From Glycomyces buryatensis (lineage in GTDB: Bacteria > Actinomycetota > Actinomycetes > Mycobacteriales > Micromonosporaceae), in the NCBI RefSeq assembly GCF_004912275.1, contig NZ_STGY01000064.1:1-37431 (forward strand): 37,431 nt of DNA. The letters run 5' to 3'. The notes below the pieces were generated by a model that saw only the letters and a program-made list of their open reading frames with translations, did no database searches and was not told where the DNA came from. Shown here one piece after another: positions 9,883-18,709 of this stretch (position 1 is its first letter; each line of letters opens with the position of its first letter). The position numbers and the translations under genes are program-made.

Positions 9883-11025
9883 TCAGCGGATCCGGTGGGC
9901 TCCCGCCGCCGCTCTCGCCGTGAAGATCCTCGGGGTCGGCAGGCGCTTCTCCGCCGCCGCCTCCAGGACCGCCGCCTCGACCTTCGCCGCCGCGGCCGAT
10001 TCGATCAGCGCGATCGCGCTGCCGCCGAAGCCGCCGCCGGTCATGCGCGCGCCGAGGGCGCCCGCGCCGAGCGCGGCGTCGACCGCCGAGTCCAACTCGG
10101 CGCACGAGATCTCGTAGTCGTCCCGCATCGAGACGTGCGACGCCGTCAAGAGCTCGCCGATCCCGGCCGCTCCCGATTCCCTGAGCACCTTCACGGTCGC
10201 CAGGACCCGCGCGTTCTCGGTGACGATGTGGCGCAGCCGCCGGTTCAGGCGATCATCGTCGAGCGCCGCGTCGGCGGGCGCGTCGCGGAGCTTGTCGACC
10301 CCGAGCAGCTGCGCCGCCTTCTCGCAGTCGGCGCGCCGCGAGGCGTACTCGCCGTCGGCGTGGCGGTGCGGGGCGTTCGTGTCGATCACCAGCATCGTCA
10401 GCCCCTCGGCCTCCAACGCGAACGGCACCTGCTCGCGCGCGAGGTCGCGGCAGTCCATGAACATCGCCGCCCCCTCCTCGCACAGCAGCGAAGCCGACTG
10501 GTCGAGGATGCCGGTCGGGGCCCCCACGTACTCGTTCTCGGCCCGCTGCGCGATCCGAGCGGCCTCGGCCCGGTCGATCTCGTGGCCGTACAGGTCCGCC
10601 AGCGCGAGCAGCGCCGCGCATTCCATTGCGGCGGAAGAGGACAGCCCCGCCCCGTGCGGGACGTCGGAGTGCAGCGCGATGCGCACCGGACCGACCTCGT
10701 AACCGGCCTCGCCCAGCGCCCAGGCCACGCCCGCGAGGTAGGCGGCCCAGCCCTCGACGCCGTCGAGGGTCTCGGCGCGCACCGTCGAGCCTTCGCCGTA
10801 GGTGGAGTGGAACTCCCAGACCTCCGATTTGGACGCGGCGACCACGGCGTAGAACGGCAGCGCGAAGGGCATGACGAAGCCGTCGTTGTAGTCGGTGTGC
10901 TCACCGATGAGGTTCACGCGTCCCGGTGCGGCCCAAGCGCATTCGGGCTCGGTGCCGTACTTGGCGGTGAAGGCCTGGACGGCGACGTCGGTCAGTTCCA
11001 GGGCGTGGTTGTCAGGCGTGGGCAT
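9883..11025 (-). CDS. galK: Galactokinase
   Basis: This 380-residue GHMP kinase phosphorylates galactose to galactose 1-phosphate with ATP, the entry step of the Leloir pathway. All three GHMP motifs are present: the galactokinase signature GRVNLIGEHTDYNDG (35-49), the ATP-binding PHGAGLSSSAAME (123-135) and RMTGGGFGGSAI near the C-terminus. The length is normal. Its start lies inside the end of galE (14-nt overlap), so expression depends on translation of galE. It is the last gene of the deoR-galT-galE-galK operon and is followed by a hairpin at 9836-9864. Confidence 0.97.
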   Translation of the reverse strand: MPTPDNHALELTDVAVQAFTAKYGTEPECAWAAPGRVNLIGEHTDYNDGFVMPFALPFYAVVAASKSEVWEFHSTYGEGSTVRAETLDGVEGWAAYLAGVAWALGEAGYEVGPVRIALHSDVPHGAGLSSSAAMECAALLALADLYGHEIDRAEAARIAQRAENEYVGAPTGILDQSASLLCEEGAAMFMDCRDLAREQVPFALEAEGLTMLVIDTNAPHRHADGEYASRRADCEKAAQLLGVDKLRDAPADAALDDDRLNRRLRHIVTENARVLATVKVLRESGAAGIGELLTASHVSMRDDYEISCAELDSAVDAALGAGALGARMTGGGFGGSAIALIESAAAAKVEAAVLEAAAEKRLPTPRIFTARAAAGAHRIR

Positions 11026-11983
11026 GCTGGTAGTACTCCCAGGCGTCGGCGACCATGCGGTCGAGTGAGTCGCGGGTGGGCTTCCAGCCCAGTTCCGCCT
11101 TGGCTTTCTCGGACGAGGCGACGAGTTCGGCGGGGTCGCCGGCGCGGCGGCCCTCGATCGCGACGGGGAAGTCGGTGCCGGTGACGCGCTTGACGGTCTC
11201 GACGACCTCTTTATTGGTGAAGCCGTTGCCGTTGCCGAGGTTGTAGATCTTGTGCTCCCCGGCCTGGGCGGCGCCGAGCGCGAGGAGGTGGGCGTCGGCG
11301 AGGTCGGCGACGTGGATGTAGTCGCGGACGCAGGTGCCGTCCTTGGTCGGGTAGTCCTCGCCGAAGAGCGCGAACGAGTCGCGCTTGCCGGAGGCGGCGT
11401 CGAAGGCGATCGGGATGATGTGGGTCTCCGGCTCGTGGTTCTCGCCGTGCCAGATCCCGGACTTGTCCTGGTAGGCGCCCACGACGTTGAAGTACCGCAG
11501 GGAGACCGCGGCGAGATCGTGGGCGGTGACCTCGGAGGAGATGGCCATGTCGCTGGCGAGCTTCGAGGCCCCGTAGGTGGAGGTCGGCGCCTTGGCGGCG
11601 TCCTCTCTGATGGGGACCTCGGTCGGGTTGCCGTAGACGGCGGCGGTGGAGGAGAACACGAGGGTCCGCACGTTCGCCTCGCGCATGGCGGTCAGCAGCT
11701 CGAACGTGGCGGCGGTGTTGGCCTCCCAGTAGATCTCGGGTTTGGCCATCGATTCGCCCGCGGCGATGAGGCCGCCGAAGTGGAGGATGCCGTCGAAGCT
11801 GGAATCGAGCACGTCGCCGACGTCCTGGACGCGCTTCTGCACCAACGTCGCCCCGGCGGGGACCCGCTCGGACGCGCCGGTGGAGCAGTCGTCGAGGACG
11901 ACGACTTCGTGGCCCGCTTCGAGCAGCATCGTGGCGACGATCGAGCCGATGTAACCGGCACCGCCGGTGACCAGGTATTTCAC
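11012..11983 (-). CDS. galE: UDP-glucose 4-epimerase
   Basis: This 323-residue enzyme interconverts UDP-galactose and UDP-glucose using bound NAD. It is an extended short-chain dehydrogenase: Rossmann motif TGGAGYIGS at 6-14, catalytic Ser in FSST (110-113) and YxxxK with Tyr137 and Lys141 (YGASK). Later family motifs LRYFNVVGA and YNLGNGNG are also present. The GTG start overlaps the galT stop as GTGA. Length is in the range of actinobacterial GalE proteins. Given its place between galT and galK, it regenerates UDP-glucose for the GalT reaction. Confidence 0.97.
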   Translation of the reverse strand: MKYLVTGGAGYIGSIVATMLLEAGHEVVVLDDCSTGASERVPAGATLVQKRVQDVGDVLDSSFDGILHFGGLIAAGESMAKPEIYWEANTAATFELLTAMREANVRTLVFSSTAAVYGNPTEVPIREDAAKAPTSTYGASKLASDMAISSEVTAHDLAAVSLRYFNVVGAYQDKSGIWHGENHEPETHIIPIAFDAASGKRDSFALFGEDYPTKDGTCVRDYIHVADLADAHLLALGAAQAGEHKIYNLGNGNGFTNKEVVETVKRVTGTDFPVAIEGRRAGDPAELVASSEKAKAELGWKPTRDSLDRMVADAWEYYQHAHA

Positions 11984-13098
11984 AGCGCATCCTTCAGTAT
12001 TTGGGCGGCCGCCTCGGGGCCGAGGTCATTGACGAACCCGCCCATGACCGATTCCGAGGAGGCCAGGAACTTGACCTTGCCCGCCGCGCGGCGGATGGAG
12101 ACGATTTCGAGCCGCAGCCAGGCCAGGTCGCGGTCCTCTTTCACGGGGGCCTGGTGCCACCCGGACATGTACGGCATCTGCTCGCCGGGGAAGGCGGCGT
12201 CGCAGCGCTTCAGCACGTCGAGGTACAGGGGCGCGAACGCCTTGACGTATTCCTCGGGCAGTGCGGCCAGGTCGGCGAAGCGCTCGTTGGGGTAGAGGTG
12301 GACCTCGAAGGGCCAGCGCGCGGCGTAGGGCACGAACGCGGTCCAGTGGTCGTTGGCGGCGACGACGCGGGGGCCGGCCTGCTCCTCGGCGAGGATGTCG
12401 CCGAAGAGGTTGCGGCCGGTGGCCTCCTGGTGGCGGCGGGCCGCGTCGAGGTGTCTGCGCGTCTGCGGCGTCACGAACGGGTAGCCGTAGATCTGGCCGT
12501 GGGGGTGGTGGAGGGTCACGCCGATTTCGACGCCGCGGTTCTCGAAGCAGAAGACTTGGGCGACATCGCCTCTGGCGGAGAGGTCGGCGGTGCGCTGGGC
12601 GAGCGCGGCCATGACCAGTTCGACGCGTTCGGGGCTGAGGTCGACGAAGGACGCGTCGTGCTCGGAGGAGAAGCAGACGACCTCGCAGCGGCCGGTGGCC
12701 GGGACGTTCGGTGCGAGGGGAGTGCCCTCCAGGGCTTCGCCCTGGACGCCTCCGAAACTGGGGCCGTGCTCATTCGCTTCTCCGGCTGCGCCTCCGAAGC
12801 TGGGAAAACGGTTCTCGAAGACCGCGACCTCGTAGTTCGGGGCGGGGATCTCGGTGAGTTCGTCGCCGTCGCTCGGGCACAGCGGGCATGCGACCGGCAG
12901 TTGCGGGCGGGCGTTGCGCCCGGCCGAGACGGCGACCCATTCGTCGCGCAGCACGTCGTAGCGCAGTTGGCCGGCGCTGGCGCGGTCGCCGAGGTCGCGC
13001 TTGTCGGCGAAGGAGCCGCGGCGGGCGCCGGTGGCGGTGTCGAAGTAGAGGATCTGGCGGCCGTCTGCGAGGCTGCCGGACTCCATGTGCAGGGTCAC
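11980..13098 (-). CDS. galT: Galactose-1-phosphate uridylyltransferase
   Basis: This 372-residue enzyme transfers UMP from UDP-glucose to galactose 1-phosphate through a uridylyl-histidine intermediate. The active-site motif HPHGQIY (198-204) carries the catalytic His200, and LHLYPNERFADLA-like sequence follows in the C-terminal half (EVHLYPNERFA). CPLC at 71-74 is the zinc-binding pair. Residues 99-126 hold a Gly/Glu-rich insert with SFGG twice, which looks like a local duplication. The GTG start overlaps the deoR stop as GTGA; an in-frame ATG four codons later is possible. Neighbours galE and galK complete the Leloir segment. Confidence 0.96.
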   Translation of the reverse strand: MTLHMESGSLADGRQILYFDTATGARRGSFADKRDLGDRASAGQLRYDVLRDEWVAVSAGRNARPQLPVACPLCPSDGDELTEIPAPNYEVAVFENRFPSFGGAAGEANEHGPSFGGVQGEALEGTPLAPNVPATGRCEVVCFSSEHDASFVDLSPERVELVMAALAQRTADLSARGDVAQVFCFENRGVEIGVTLHHPHGQIYGYPFVTPQTRRHLDAARRHQEATGRNLFGDILAEEQAGPRVVAANDHWTAFVPYAARWPFEVHLYPNERFADLAALPEEYVKAFAPLYLDVLKRCDAAFPGEQMPYMSGWHQAPVKEDRDLAWLRLEIVSIRRAAGKVKFLASSESVMGGFVNDLGPEAAAQILKDAL

Positions 13099-13964
13099 GC
13101 TGATCTCATCTCGGTGGTGGTTGCCGCTGTCGCGGCGCTTTTGGAGTCGGGGGCGAGGCCCCCGCGGGTCTGCTGTGCGGGTGCGGCGGTGAGGGTGGGT
13201 GCGAGCACGACCTGGTCGACGTATTCGGCGAGGGTGTTGCGGGCGGTGTCGTCGAGGAACGCGTCGGTGACGATGACGTCGGCGTCGTCCAGGGAGGCGA
13301 TGGTGGCGATGCCGACGACGTCGAACTTGGTGTGGTCGGCGACGACGACGAGGCGGCGGCCCTTGGCGGCGAGCGCCTGGACCGTCTCGGCCTCAAGGAG
13401 GTTGGGGGTGGTGAATCCGGCGCGCTCGGACATGCCGTGGACGCCGAGGAAGACGGTGTCGACGTTGACGCGTTCGAGGGAGGCGACCGCGAACGGTCCG
13501 ACGAGGGCGTCGGAGGGGGTGCGGACGCCGCCGGTGAGGATGACGGTCTGGTCCGAGCGGCCGGCGCGGTAGAAGACGTCGGCGACGGGCACCGAGTTGG
13601 TGACGACGGTCAGGTCGGCCACGTCGGTGAGGTGGTGCGCGAGGGTCCAGGTCGTGGTGCCGGCCGAGAGCGCGATGGCTTGGCCGGGCCCGACGAGGGT
13701 GGCGGCGGCCTGGGCGATGGCCTGCTTCTCGGCTTCCTGGCGGACCTGTTTGACGGCGAAGCCCGGTTCGGTGGTGGAGCCGAAGTCGACGGCGGTCGCG
13801 CCACCGTGGACTTTCGCGACCAGCCCGCGTTCGGCGAGGGTTTCGAGGTCGCGGCGAATGGTCATGTCGGAGACGCCGAATTCCTCGACGAGCTCGGCGA
13901 CGCGGACCGCTCCGGTCCGGTGGACTCGTTCGGCGATCCGGCTCTGTCGTTGCTGCGCCAGCAT
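13095..13964 (-). CDS. DeoR-family transcriptional regulator of the gal operon
   Basis: This 289-residue regulator has the DeoR N-terminal winged helix-turn-helix: QRQSRIAERVHRTGAVRVAE, then FGVSDMTIRRDLETLAERGL (about 29-48) and the HGGA segment that ends the wing. The C-terminal DeoRC domain binds a sugar phosphate; ALSAGTTTWTLA is the phosphate-binding loop, and VVVADHTKFDVVG is the other family hallmark. The last 25 residues (Ala/Thr/Ser-rich) look like an unstructured tail. It starts with ATG, with AAGGAG 9 nt upstream. It is first in the operon with galT, galE and galK, so autoregulated repression relieved by a galactose metabolite is the likely scheme. Confidence 0.93.
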   Translation of the reverse strand: MLAQQRQSRIAERVHRTGAVRVAELVEEFGVSDMTIRRDLETLAERGLVAKVHGGATAVDFGSTTEPGFAVKQVRQEAEKQAIAQAAATLVGPGQAIALSAGTTTWTLAHHLTDVADLTVVTNSVPVADVFYRAGRSDQTVILTGGVRTPSDALVGPFAVASLERVNVDTVFLGVHGMSERAGFTTPNLLEAETVQALAAKGRRLVVVADHTKFDVVGIATIASLDDADVIVTDAFLDDTARNTLAEYVDQVVLAPTLTAAPAQQTRGGLAPDSKSAATAATTTEMRSA

Positions 13965-13987
13965 CTTCGATGGCTCCTTGCTGTACG

Positions 13988-14034
13988 ACGGTCAACTAAT
14001 CAAGATCCAACACAATTAAACATCATTTCGGCCC
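13988..14034. promoter_or_regulatory. AT-rich promoter/operator region between deoR-gal and trpS
   Basis: An AT-rich patch (about 40 bp, including AACACAATTAAACATCATTT) stands out in otherwise very GC-rich sequence, upstream of the deoR-gal operon. On the minus strand it contains the loosely repeated octamers TGTTTAAT and TGTGTTGG, a pattern fitting a DeoR-type operator. It most likely holds the gal promoter and the autoregulatory site. No clear -35/-10 pair could be fixed. Confidence 0.5.
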
Positions 14035-14086
14035 GCCCCGCAATACCGGGTGGCCAGCGCCGCAGCCCGGATGTCAGAATCGAGCC

Positions 14087-15103
14087 ATGACCACTACCGA
14101 CCGCAAGCCTCGGGTCCTGTCGGGGATTCAGCCCACCTCGGACTCATTCCACCTCGGGAACTACCTGGGGGCACTGCGGCAGTGGGTGGCGTTGCAGGAC
14201 ACGGCGGACGCGTTCTACTGCGTCGTCGATCTCCATGCCATCACCGTGGACCATGACCCCAAGGTATTGCACGAGCGCTCCCGGGTCTCCGCGGCGCAGC
14301 TGCTGGCCCTGGGGCTCGACCCGGAGCGGTGCACGCTGTTCGTCCAATCGCAGGTGCCCGAGCACCCGATGCTGGGGTGGATCCTGGGCTGCGAGACGGG
14401 ATTCGGCGAGGCGAGCCGGATGACCCAGTTCAAGGACAAATCGTCCAAACAAGAACGCACAACCGTGGGGCTGTTCACCTATCCGGTGCTCCAGGCGGCC
14501 GACATCCTGCTCTACCAGACCGACCAGGTCCCGGTCGGCGAGGACCAGCGCCAGCACCTGGAACTGAGCCGCGACCTGGCGATCCGCTTCAACGGCACGT
14601 ACGGGAGGACGTTCACCGTGCCCGACCCGTACATCGTCAAGGAGACGGCCACGATCAAGGACCTGACCGACCCGGCGAAGAAGATGTCGAAGACGTCCTC
14701 GACGCCCAAGGGCTGCCTGTACCTGCTCGATGAGCCGAACCAGATGCGCAAGAAGATCAAGGGCGCCGTCACCGACTCCGACGCCGAGGTCCGCTTCGAC
14801 CCCGAGAACAAGCCGGGCCTGTCGAACCTGATGAACATCTACACGGCACTGGGCAACACCACTTTCGAGAAGCTCGAGGCGGAGTACGCCGGGCGCGGCT
14901 ACGGCGACTTCAAGGGCGACCTGGCCGAGGTCGTGGCCGACTCGATCGGCCCGATCGCCACCAGGACCAAGGAGTTCCTGGCCGACAAGGCCGAACTCGA
15001 CCGGATCCTGGAGCGGGGCGCCGAGAAGGCCCGCATTGTGGCGTCGCGGACGCTCGCGAAGGCCTATAAGAAGGTCGGCTTCTTCGCTCCGGCGGCGCTT
15101 TAG
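14087..15103 (+). CDS. trpS: Tryptophanyl-tRNA synthetase
   Basis: This 338-residue class I synthetase charges tRNA-Trp. The HIGH-type motif is HLGN (22-25, in [18 protein letters not shown]) and the KMSKS-type motif is KMSKT (199-203). [15 protein letters not shown] is the family's tryptophan/adenylate region. Length is standard for bacterial TrpRS. There is no good ribosome site; the ATG is 6 nt after a weak -10-like CAGAAT, so a leaderless message is possible. The stop codon TAG overlaps the GTG start of the next gene by one base, coupling it to a 2H phosphoesterase. Confidence 0.96.
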   Translation: MTTTDRKPRVLSGIQPTSDSFHLGNYLGALRQWVALQDTADAFYCVVDLHAITVDHDPKVLHERSRVSAAQLLALGLDPERCTLFVQSQVPEHPMLGWILGCETGFGEASRMTQFKDKSSKQERTTVGLFTYPVLQAADILLYQTDQVPVGEDQRQHLELSRDLAIRFNGTYGRTFTVPDPYIVKETATIKDLTDPAKKMSKTSSTPKGCLYLLDEPNQMRKKIKGAVTDSDAEVRFDPENKPGLSNLMNIYTALGNTTFEKLEAEYAGRGYGDFKGDLAEVVADSIGPIATRTKEFLADKAELDRILERGAEKARIVASRTLAKAYKKVGFFAPAAL

Positions 15104-15678
15104 TGGACGATCCCGGCCCGGCGGGCGAACGGCCGATCGTCACGGTCGGCGTCGCGATCGCGGTGCCGTCGCCGTGGCGCGAGGTACTGGACGATGCGCG
15201 CCTGGCCTCCGGCGACCCGCTCGGCGGAGTGGTGCCCGCGCACCTGACGCTCCTGGGCCCCACCGAGATCGGTGCCGACGATCTGGGCGCCTTCGAGCGG
15301 CGGTTGGCCGGCGTCGCCGCCGCCACGGCCCCGTTCACCCTGCATCTGCGGGGAACGGGTTCGTTCCGGCCCGTGACGGAAGTCGTCTTCGCGGCGGTGG
15401 CGGAGGGGATCGCGATCTGCGAGCGCCTCGAGGCGGCCATCCGCGTCGGCCCGGCGTTCCGGGACCGGCGATTTCCCTACCACCCGCACGTGACGGTGGC
15501 GCAGAACGTGGGGACCGCGGCCTTGGACGCGGCCTTCAATGGACTGGCCGACTTCGAGGCGAAGTTCCGGGTCGACGCGTTCACGCTCTACACGCACCCG
15601 ACGGCGCACAGCCCGGTCGAGATCGAGACGGCGACGCCGTGGACGCCGCGACGAGAATTCGAGCTCGGCGGCGCCTGA
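15103..15678 (+). CDS. 2H phosphoesterase (2'-5' RNA ligase family)
   Basis: This 191-residue protein has the two HxT/S motifs that define the 2H phosphoesterase fold: His47-Leu-Thr49 (AHLTLLGP) and His129-Val-Thr131 (YHPHVTVAQ), spaced as in ThpR/LigT-like proteins. Members act on 2',5' or cyclic phosphodiesters of RNA or nucleotides; the substrate here cannot be told. The GTG start overlaps the trpS stop (TAGTG), and no other start fits. The stable coupling with a tRNA synthetase makes an RNA end- or tRNA-related role possible, but this is inference. Confidence 0.9.
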   Translation: MDDPGPAGERPIVTVGVAIAVPSPWREVLDDARLASGDPLGGVVPAHLTLLGPTEIGADDLGAFERRLAGVAAATAPFTLHLRGTGSFRPVTEVVFAAVAEGIAICERLEAAIRVGPAFRDRRFPYHPHVTVAQNVGTAALDAAFNGLADFEAKFRVDAFTLYTHPTAHSPVEIETATPWTPRREFELGGA

Positions 15679-15757
15679 ATCCGCGTCGAGCGGACTCGGT
15701 CTCGTCGGCGCTTGAGAAGCCGCGTCGAGCGGGCTGCGTGGTCAGTGAAAACCGCCG

Positions 15758-16117
15758 CTATCCGGCGGCGGGTGCGGCCCCCGCGCCGCGGCGCCTGAAA
15801 CCGTGCACGTGCCAGGCCGCGAGGACGGTGAAGACCGCCGCGATCACGAAGTTGAGCACGGCATTGAACGTGTCACCGCTGTCGATGCGGCCGAAAGCGG
15901 CGACCATGACCACCCCGCCCATGTAGCCGAGTCCGGCGGTGAGCCCGACTTCCGCTCGTTTCGCGGGCAGCACCGCCGACACGAGCAGCACGGCGCAGCC
16001 GATCGCGTCGGGGATGGCGAAGATATTGTCGGCCCGGTAGTCGGCGTCGAACGCGAGCTGAGCCGCGAGCGGAGCGCAGACCGCGACCGCGACGATCCTG
16101 GAGATGAGGAGTCTCAT
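15758..16117 (-). CDS. Small membrane protein, unknown
   Basis: This 119-residue protein has four predicted membrane segments: at about 4-22, 35-51, 58-75 (GLGYMGGVVMVAAFG) and 87-104, with a basic C-terminus (GFRRRG). The family is not recognised. The ATG lacks a ribosome site but lies 6 nt after TACGGT (16124-16129), an actinobacterial -10 (TAnnnT), which suggests a leaderless transcript. It faces the trpS-phosphoesterase pair tail to tail. Confidence 0.65.
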   Translation of the reverse strand: MRLLISRIVAVAVCAPLAAQLAFDADYRADNIFAIPDAIGCAVLLVSAVLPAKRAEVGLTAGLGYMGGVVMVAAFGRIDSGDTFNAVLNFVIAAVFTVLAAWHVHGFRRRGAGAAPAAG

Positions 16118-16173
16118 CTATCGACCGTAATGTGCGGTCGCGGCCGGCGCGATCGCGGGTTCGCAAACGCCCT

Positions 16174-16536
16174 CTAGAAGTCGAAGAGGTCTTCGAAGAC
16201 GCTCTTGCGCTTCTTCTTCTTGTAGTACTGATCGTCGCGACGGCGGTCGTCGTAGCGATGGTCGTCGTCGCGGGGACGCCGGTCGTCGTAGCCGCGGCGG
16301 TCGTCGTACCGGCGGTCGTCGCGCCGGTCGTCACGGGGGTCATAGGCCCGCGGAGGCGGCGGGGGCGGCGGCGCGACCGCACCGCGGGAGTTGTACGCCG
16401 CTTCGGCGTCGAGCAGGTGCTCCAACTCGCCCCGGTCGAGGAAGATCCCCTTGCAGTCACCGCACTGGTCGACCACAACGCCGTTTCGCTCGTACTGTTT
16501 CATCAGGTTCTGGCATTTCGGACAGAGCATCTGCAT
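16174..16536 (-). CDS. TFIIB-type zinc-ribbon protein with Asp/Arg-rich tail
   Basis: This 120-residue protein begins with a zf-TFIIB-like zinc ribbon: CPKC at 5-8 and CGDC at about 25-28, with GIFLDRGELEHLL as the family's following helix. A Pro run and then about 50 residues made of repeated DDRR, YDDRR and RDD blocks follow, ending in KKKKRKSVFEDLFDF. The tail is a mixed-charge, likely disordered region. Function is unknown; such small zinc ribbons are widespread in bacteria. The ATG follows TAGGTT (16543-16548) by 6 nt, with no ribosome site, fitting a leaderless message. An in-frame ATG two codons on is an alternative start. Confidence 0.85.
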   Translation of the reverse strand: MQMLCPKCQNLMKQYERNGVVVDQCGDCKGIFLDRGELEHLLDAEAAYNSRGAVAPPPPPPPRAYDPRDDRRDDRRYDDRRGYDDRRPRDDDHRYDDRRRDDQYYKKKKRKSVFEDLFDF

Positions 16537-16683
16537 GCAACAAACCTATCGTGAACCCTGCATGTCTGCCCACCTGGCGGAACGCCAGTGTCTAGACCTG
16601 GGAATATTCTCAGGTTCCTGTAAGAAAGTTGACCGAATTCGTTCCGCTCTCGACACCGGTGCCCGGTTCCTGAATGCTTCTTC

Positions 16684-16706
16684 GTGATGCGGCCATCCCG
16701 CATCAC
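16684..16706. repeat. Inverted repeat upstream of the secreted SH3-like gene
   Basis: GTGATGCGG and CCGCATCAC form perfect 9-bp arms around a 5-nt spacer, ending 21 nt before the proposed GTG start. It could be an operator, or a 5' UTR hairpin just ahead of the ribosome site. Confidence 0.5.
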
Positions 16707-16727
16707 GATTCCGAAATGGGGAGCATT

Positions 16728-17096
16728 GTGAAACGAATCCTTTTGGGCCTCATGGCGACCGGTGCCGCGGCCGTACTCAGCGTCGGCGTCGCCTCCTCTG
16801 CCTCCGCCGCCGAATCCACCACCGGCTACGACGGCTCGCCGTGGCCGTCGGTCGAGGCCGCGCAGACGTGCGATGCGGTCGCCGACGAGAATCGCTCGGT
16901 CTGGGCCGAGCCCGGTACCGCCGCAGGCACGGTCGGATCGGTCATCGCCGGGAGGACGTACACCGCTTCGTGCGGGCTGGTCGAGGGCGAGACGTACAGC
17001 GCGTGCGGGGCGACCACGAGCCAGTGGGCCTATGTGAATTACAGCGGCGACCGGTGGGGATACGTGCCGAGTGCGTGCGTGAGCTGGGCTTCATAA
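16728..17096 (+). CDS. Secreted SH3-like protein
   Basis: This 122-residue protein has a Sec signal peptide (MKRILLGLMATGAAAVLSVG, cleaved after about ASSASAA). The mature part of about 90 residues resembles a bacterial SH3 domain: WAEPGTAAGTVGSVIAGRTYTA, then WAYVNYSGDRWGYVPSACV. Four cysteines probably form two disulfides. Such small proteins may bind cell-wall peptides; no catalytic motif is seen. The GTG at 16728 is preferred because GGGGAG lies just upstream and the Met-Lys-Arg start is typical of signal peptides; ATG 16716 is in frame but has no ribosome site. A bidirectional hairpin follows. Confidence 0.8.
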   Translation: MKRILLGLMATGAAAVLSVGVASSASAAESTTGYDGSPWPSVEAAQTCDAVADENRSVWAEPGTAAGTVGSVIAGRTYTASCGLVEGETYSACGATTSQWAYVNYSGDRWGYVPSACVSWAS

Positions 17097-17101
17097 AAGA
17101 A

Positions 17102-17130
17102 CGGTCCGGCGAGAAGACCCCGCCGGACCG
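17102..17130. terminator. Bidirectional terminator between the SH3-like gene and purH
   Basis: A perfect 10-bp stem (CGGTCCGGCG and its complement) closes a 9-nt loop between two convergent genes, 6 nt after the SH3-like gene's stop and 20 nt after the purH stop. It can serve both. Confidence 0.8.
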
Positions 17131-17149
17131 ATCATTCGCAATCGCTGGG

Positions 17150-18709
17150 TTAATGCGTGAAGTGCCTTGTCCCAGTGAGGTACATCGTGATGCCGGCCTC
17201 CTTGGCCGCCGAGATGACCTCTTCGTCGCGGACCGAGCCGCCCGGCTGGACGACCGCCTTCGCTCCCCCGTCGATGAGGATCTGGAGGCCGTCCGCGAAC
17301 GGGAAGAACGCGTCCGAGGCCGCCACCGAACCAGTCGCGCGCTCGCCGGCGCGCTCCACGGCCAGCTTCGCCGAGTCGACCCGGTTCACCTGACCCATGC
17401 CGACGCCCACCGAGGCGCCGCCCGAGGCCAGCAGGATCGCGTTCGACTTCACCGCGCGCACCGCGCGCCACGCGAACGCCAAGTCCGCCAAGGTCGCCGC
17501 GTCAGCGGCCTCGCCGGTCGCGAGCGTCCACGACCGCGGGTCGTCGCCGTCCGCGTCGATCCGGTCGGGCCGCTGCGCCAGCACCCCGCCGGAAATCGGC
17601 TTGAGCTCCAGCTCTGAGGGCACCCATTCGGGCGCCCGCAGCAGCCGGATGTTCTTCTTCTTGGTCAGGATCGCCACGGCCTCATCGCTGAAGCCCGGCG
17701 CCACCACGACCTCGGTGAAGATCTCCGCGATCTGCGCGGCCGCCTCGGCGTCGATCTCGCCGTTCGCGGCGATGACGCCGCCGAACGCGCTGACCGGGTC
17801 GCACTCGTGGGCCCGCCGGTGCGCCGCGGCGATCGAGGTGCCGACGGCGATGCCGCACGGGTTGGCGTGCTTGATGATCGCCACGCACGGCTCCGAGAAG
17901 TCGTGCGCCGCACGCCAGGCCGCGTCCGCGTCGGTGTAGTTGTTGAACGACATGGCCTTGCCGTGCAGCTGCTCGGCCTGCGCCAGCCCGGGCGCGCCCG
18001 GCGCGGCGTACAGCGCGGCGGCCTGGTGCGGGTTCTCGCCGTAGCGCAGGTCGGCGAGCTTGGACATCGGAACGGCCGCGAAGTCCGGCAGCGCGGCGCC
18101 ATCGAAGTCGAGCTCGGTGACCTGCTCGGCCAGCCAGGTGGCTACCGCCGAGTCGTACGTGGCCAGGTGCGCGAAGGCCTTGGCGGCCAGCCGGAGCCGC
18201 TGCGCGGCGGTGGTGCCGCCGGCGGCCACGGCCTCGCGGATCGTGTCGTAGTCGGCCGGGTCGACCACCACGGCTACGTTCGCGTGGTTCTTGGAGGCGC
18301 CGCGGACCATCGAGGGCCCGCCGACGTCGATCTTCTCCACGATGTCGTCGAAGCCCGCGCCCGAGGCGACGGTCTGCGCGAACGGGTAGAGGTTGCCGAC
18401 CAGCAGGTCGAACGCCGCGATGCCCAGCTCGGCGAGCTGGTCTCGGTGGGAAGAGCGGCGCACGTCGGCGAGCATGCCGGCGTGGACCTTCGGGTGGAGG
18501 GTCTTGACGCGGTCGTCGAGGATCTCGGGGAACCCGGTCAGGTCCTCGACCTTCGTCACCGGGATGCCGGCCTCGGCGATGCGGGCCGCGGTCGAACCGG
18601 TCGAGACGAGTTCGACGCCTGAAGCTTGGAGGTCGCGGGCCAGATCGACGATCCCGGTCTTGTCGAAGACGGAGATGAGGGCTCGCTGGATGAGCTTGCG
18701 CTCGGACAT
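17150..18709 (-). CDS. purH: Bifunctional AICAR formyltransferase / IMP cyclohydrolase
   Basis: This 519-residue enzyme does the last two steps of IMP synthesis: formyl transfer from 10-formyl-THF to AICAR (ZMP), then ring closure. The N-terminal MGS-like IMP cyclohydrolase domain (about 1-195) shows the typical [23 protein letters not shown] and [16 protein letters not shown]. The C-terminal transformylase domain has the family's KHANPCG and [11 protein letters not shown]. Full length. AGGAG is 10 nt before ATG. A ZTP riboswitch lies directly upstream, so expression should rise when ZMP/ZTP accumulates under folate shortage. The upstream vanZ frame overlaps its first 51 codons. Confidence 0.97.
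   Translation of the reverse strand: MSERKLIQRALISVFDKTGIVDLARDLQASGVELVSTGSTAARIAEAGIPVTKVEDLTGFPEILDDRVKTLHPKVHAGMLADVRRSSHRDQLAELGIAAFDLLVGNLYPFAQTVASGAGFDDIVEKIDVGGPSMVRGASKNHANVAVVVDPADYDTIREAVAAGGTTAAQRLRLAAKAFAHLATYDSAVATWLAEQVTELDFDGAALPDFAAVPMSKLADLRYGENPHQAAALYAAPGAPGLAQAEQLHGKAMSFNNYTDADAAWRAAHDFSEPCVAIIKHANPCGIAVGTSIAAAHRRAHECDPVSAFGGVIAANGEIDAEAAAQIAEIFTEVVVAPGFSDEAVAILTKKKNIRLLRAPEWVPSELELKPISGGVLAQRPDRIDADGDDPRSWTLATGEAADAATLADLAFAWRAVRAVKSNAILLASGGASVGVGMGQVNRVDSAKLAVERAGERATGSVAASDAFFPFADGLQILIDGGAKAVVQPGGSVRDEEVISAAKEAGITMYLTGTRHFTH

Noticed and set aside
16132..16554. Val-rich plus-strand frame that looks like a membrane helix
   Set aside because: It is the complement of the Asp/Arg repeats of the zinc-ribbon protein tail.
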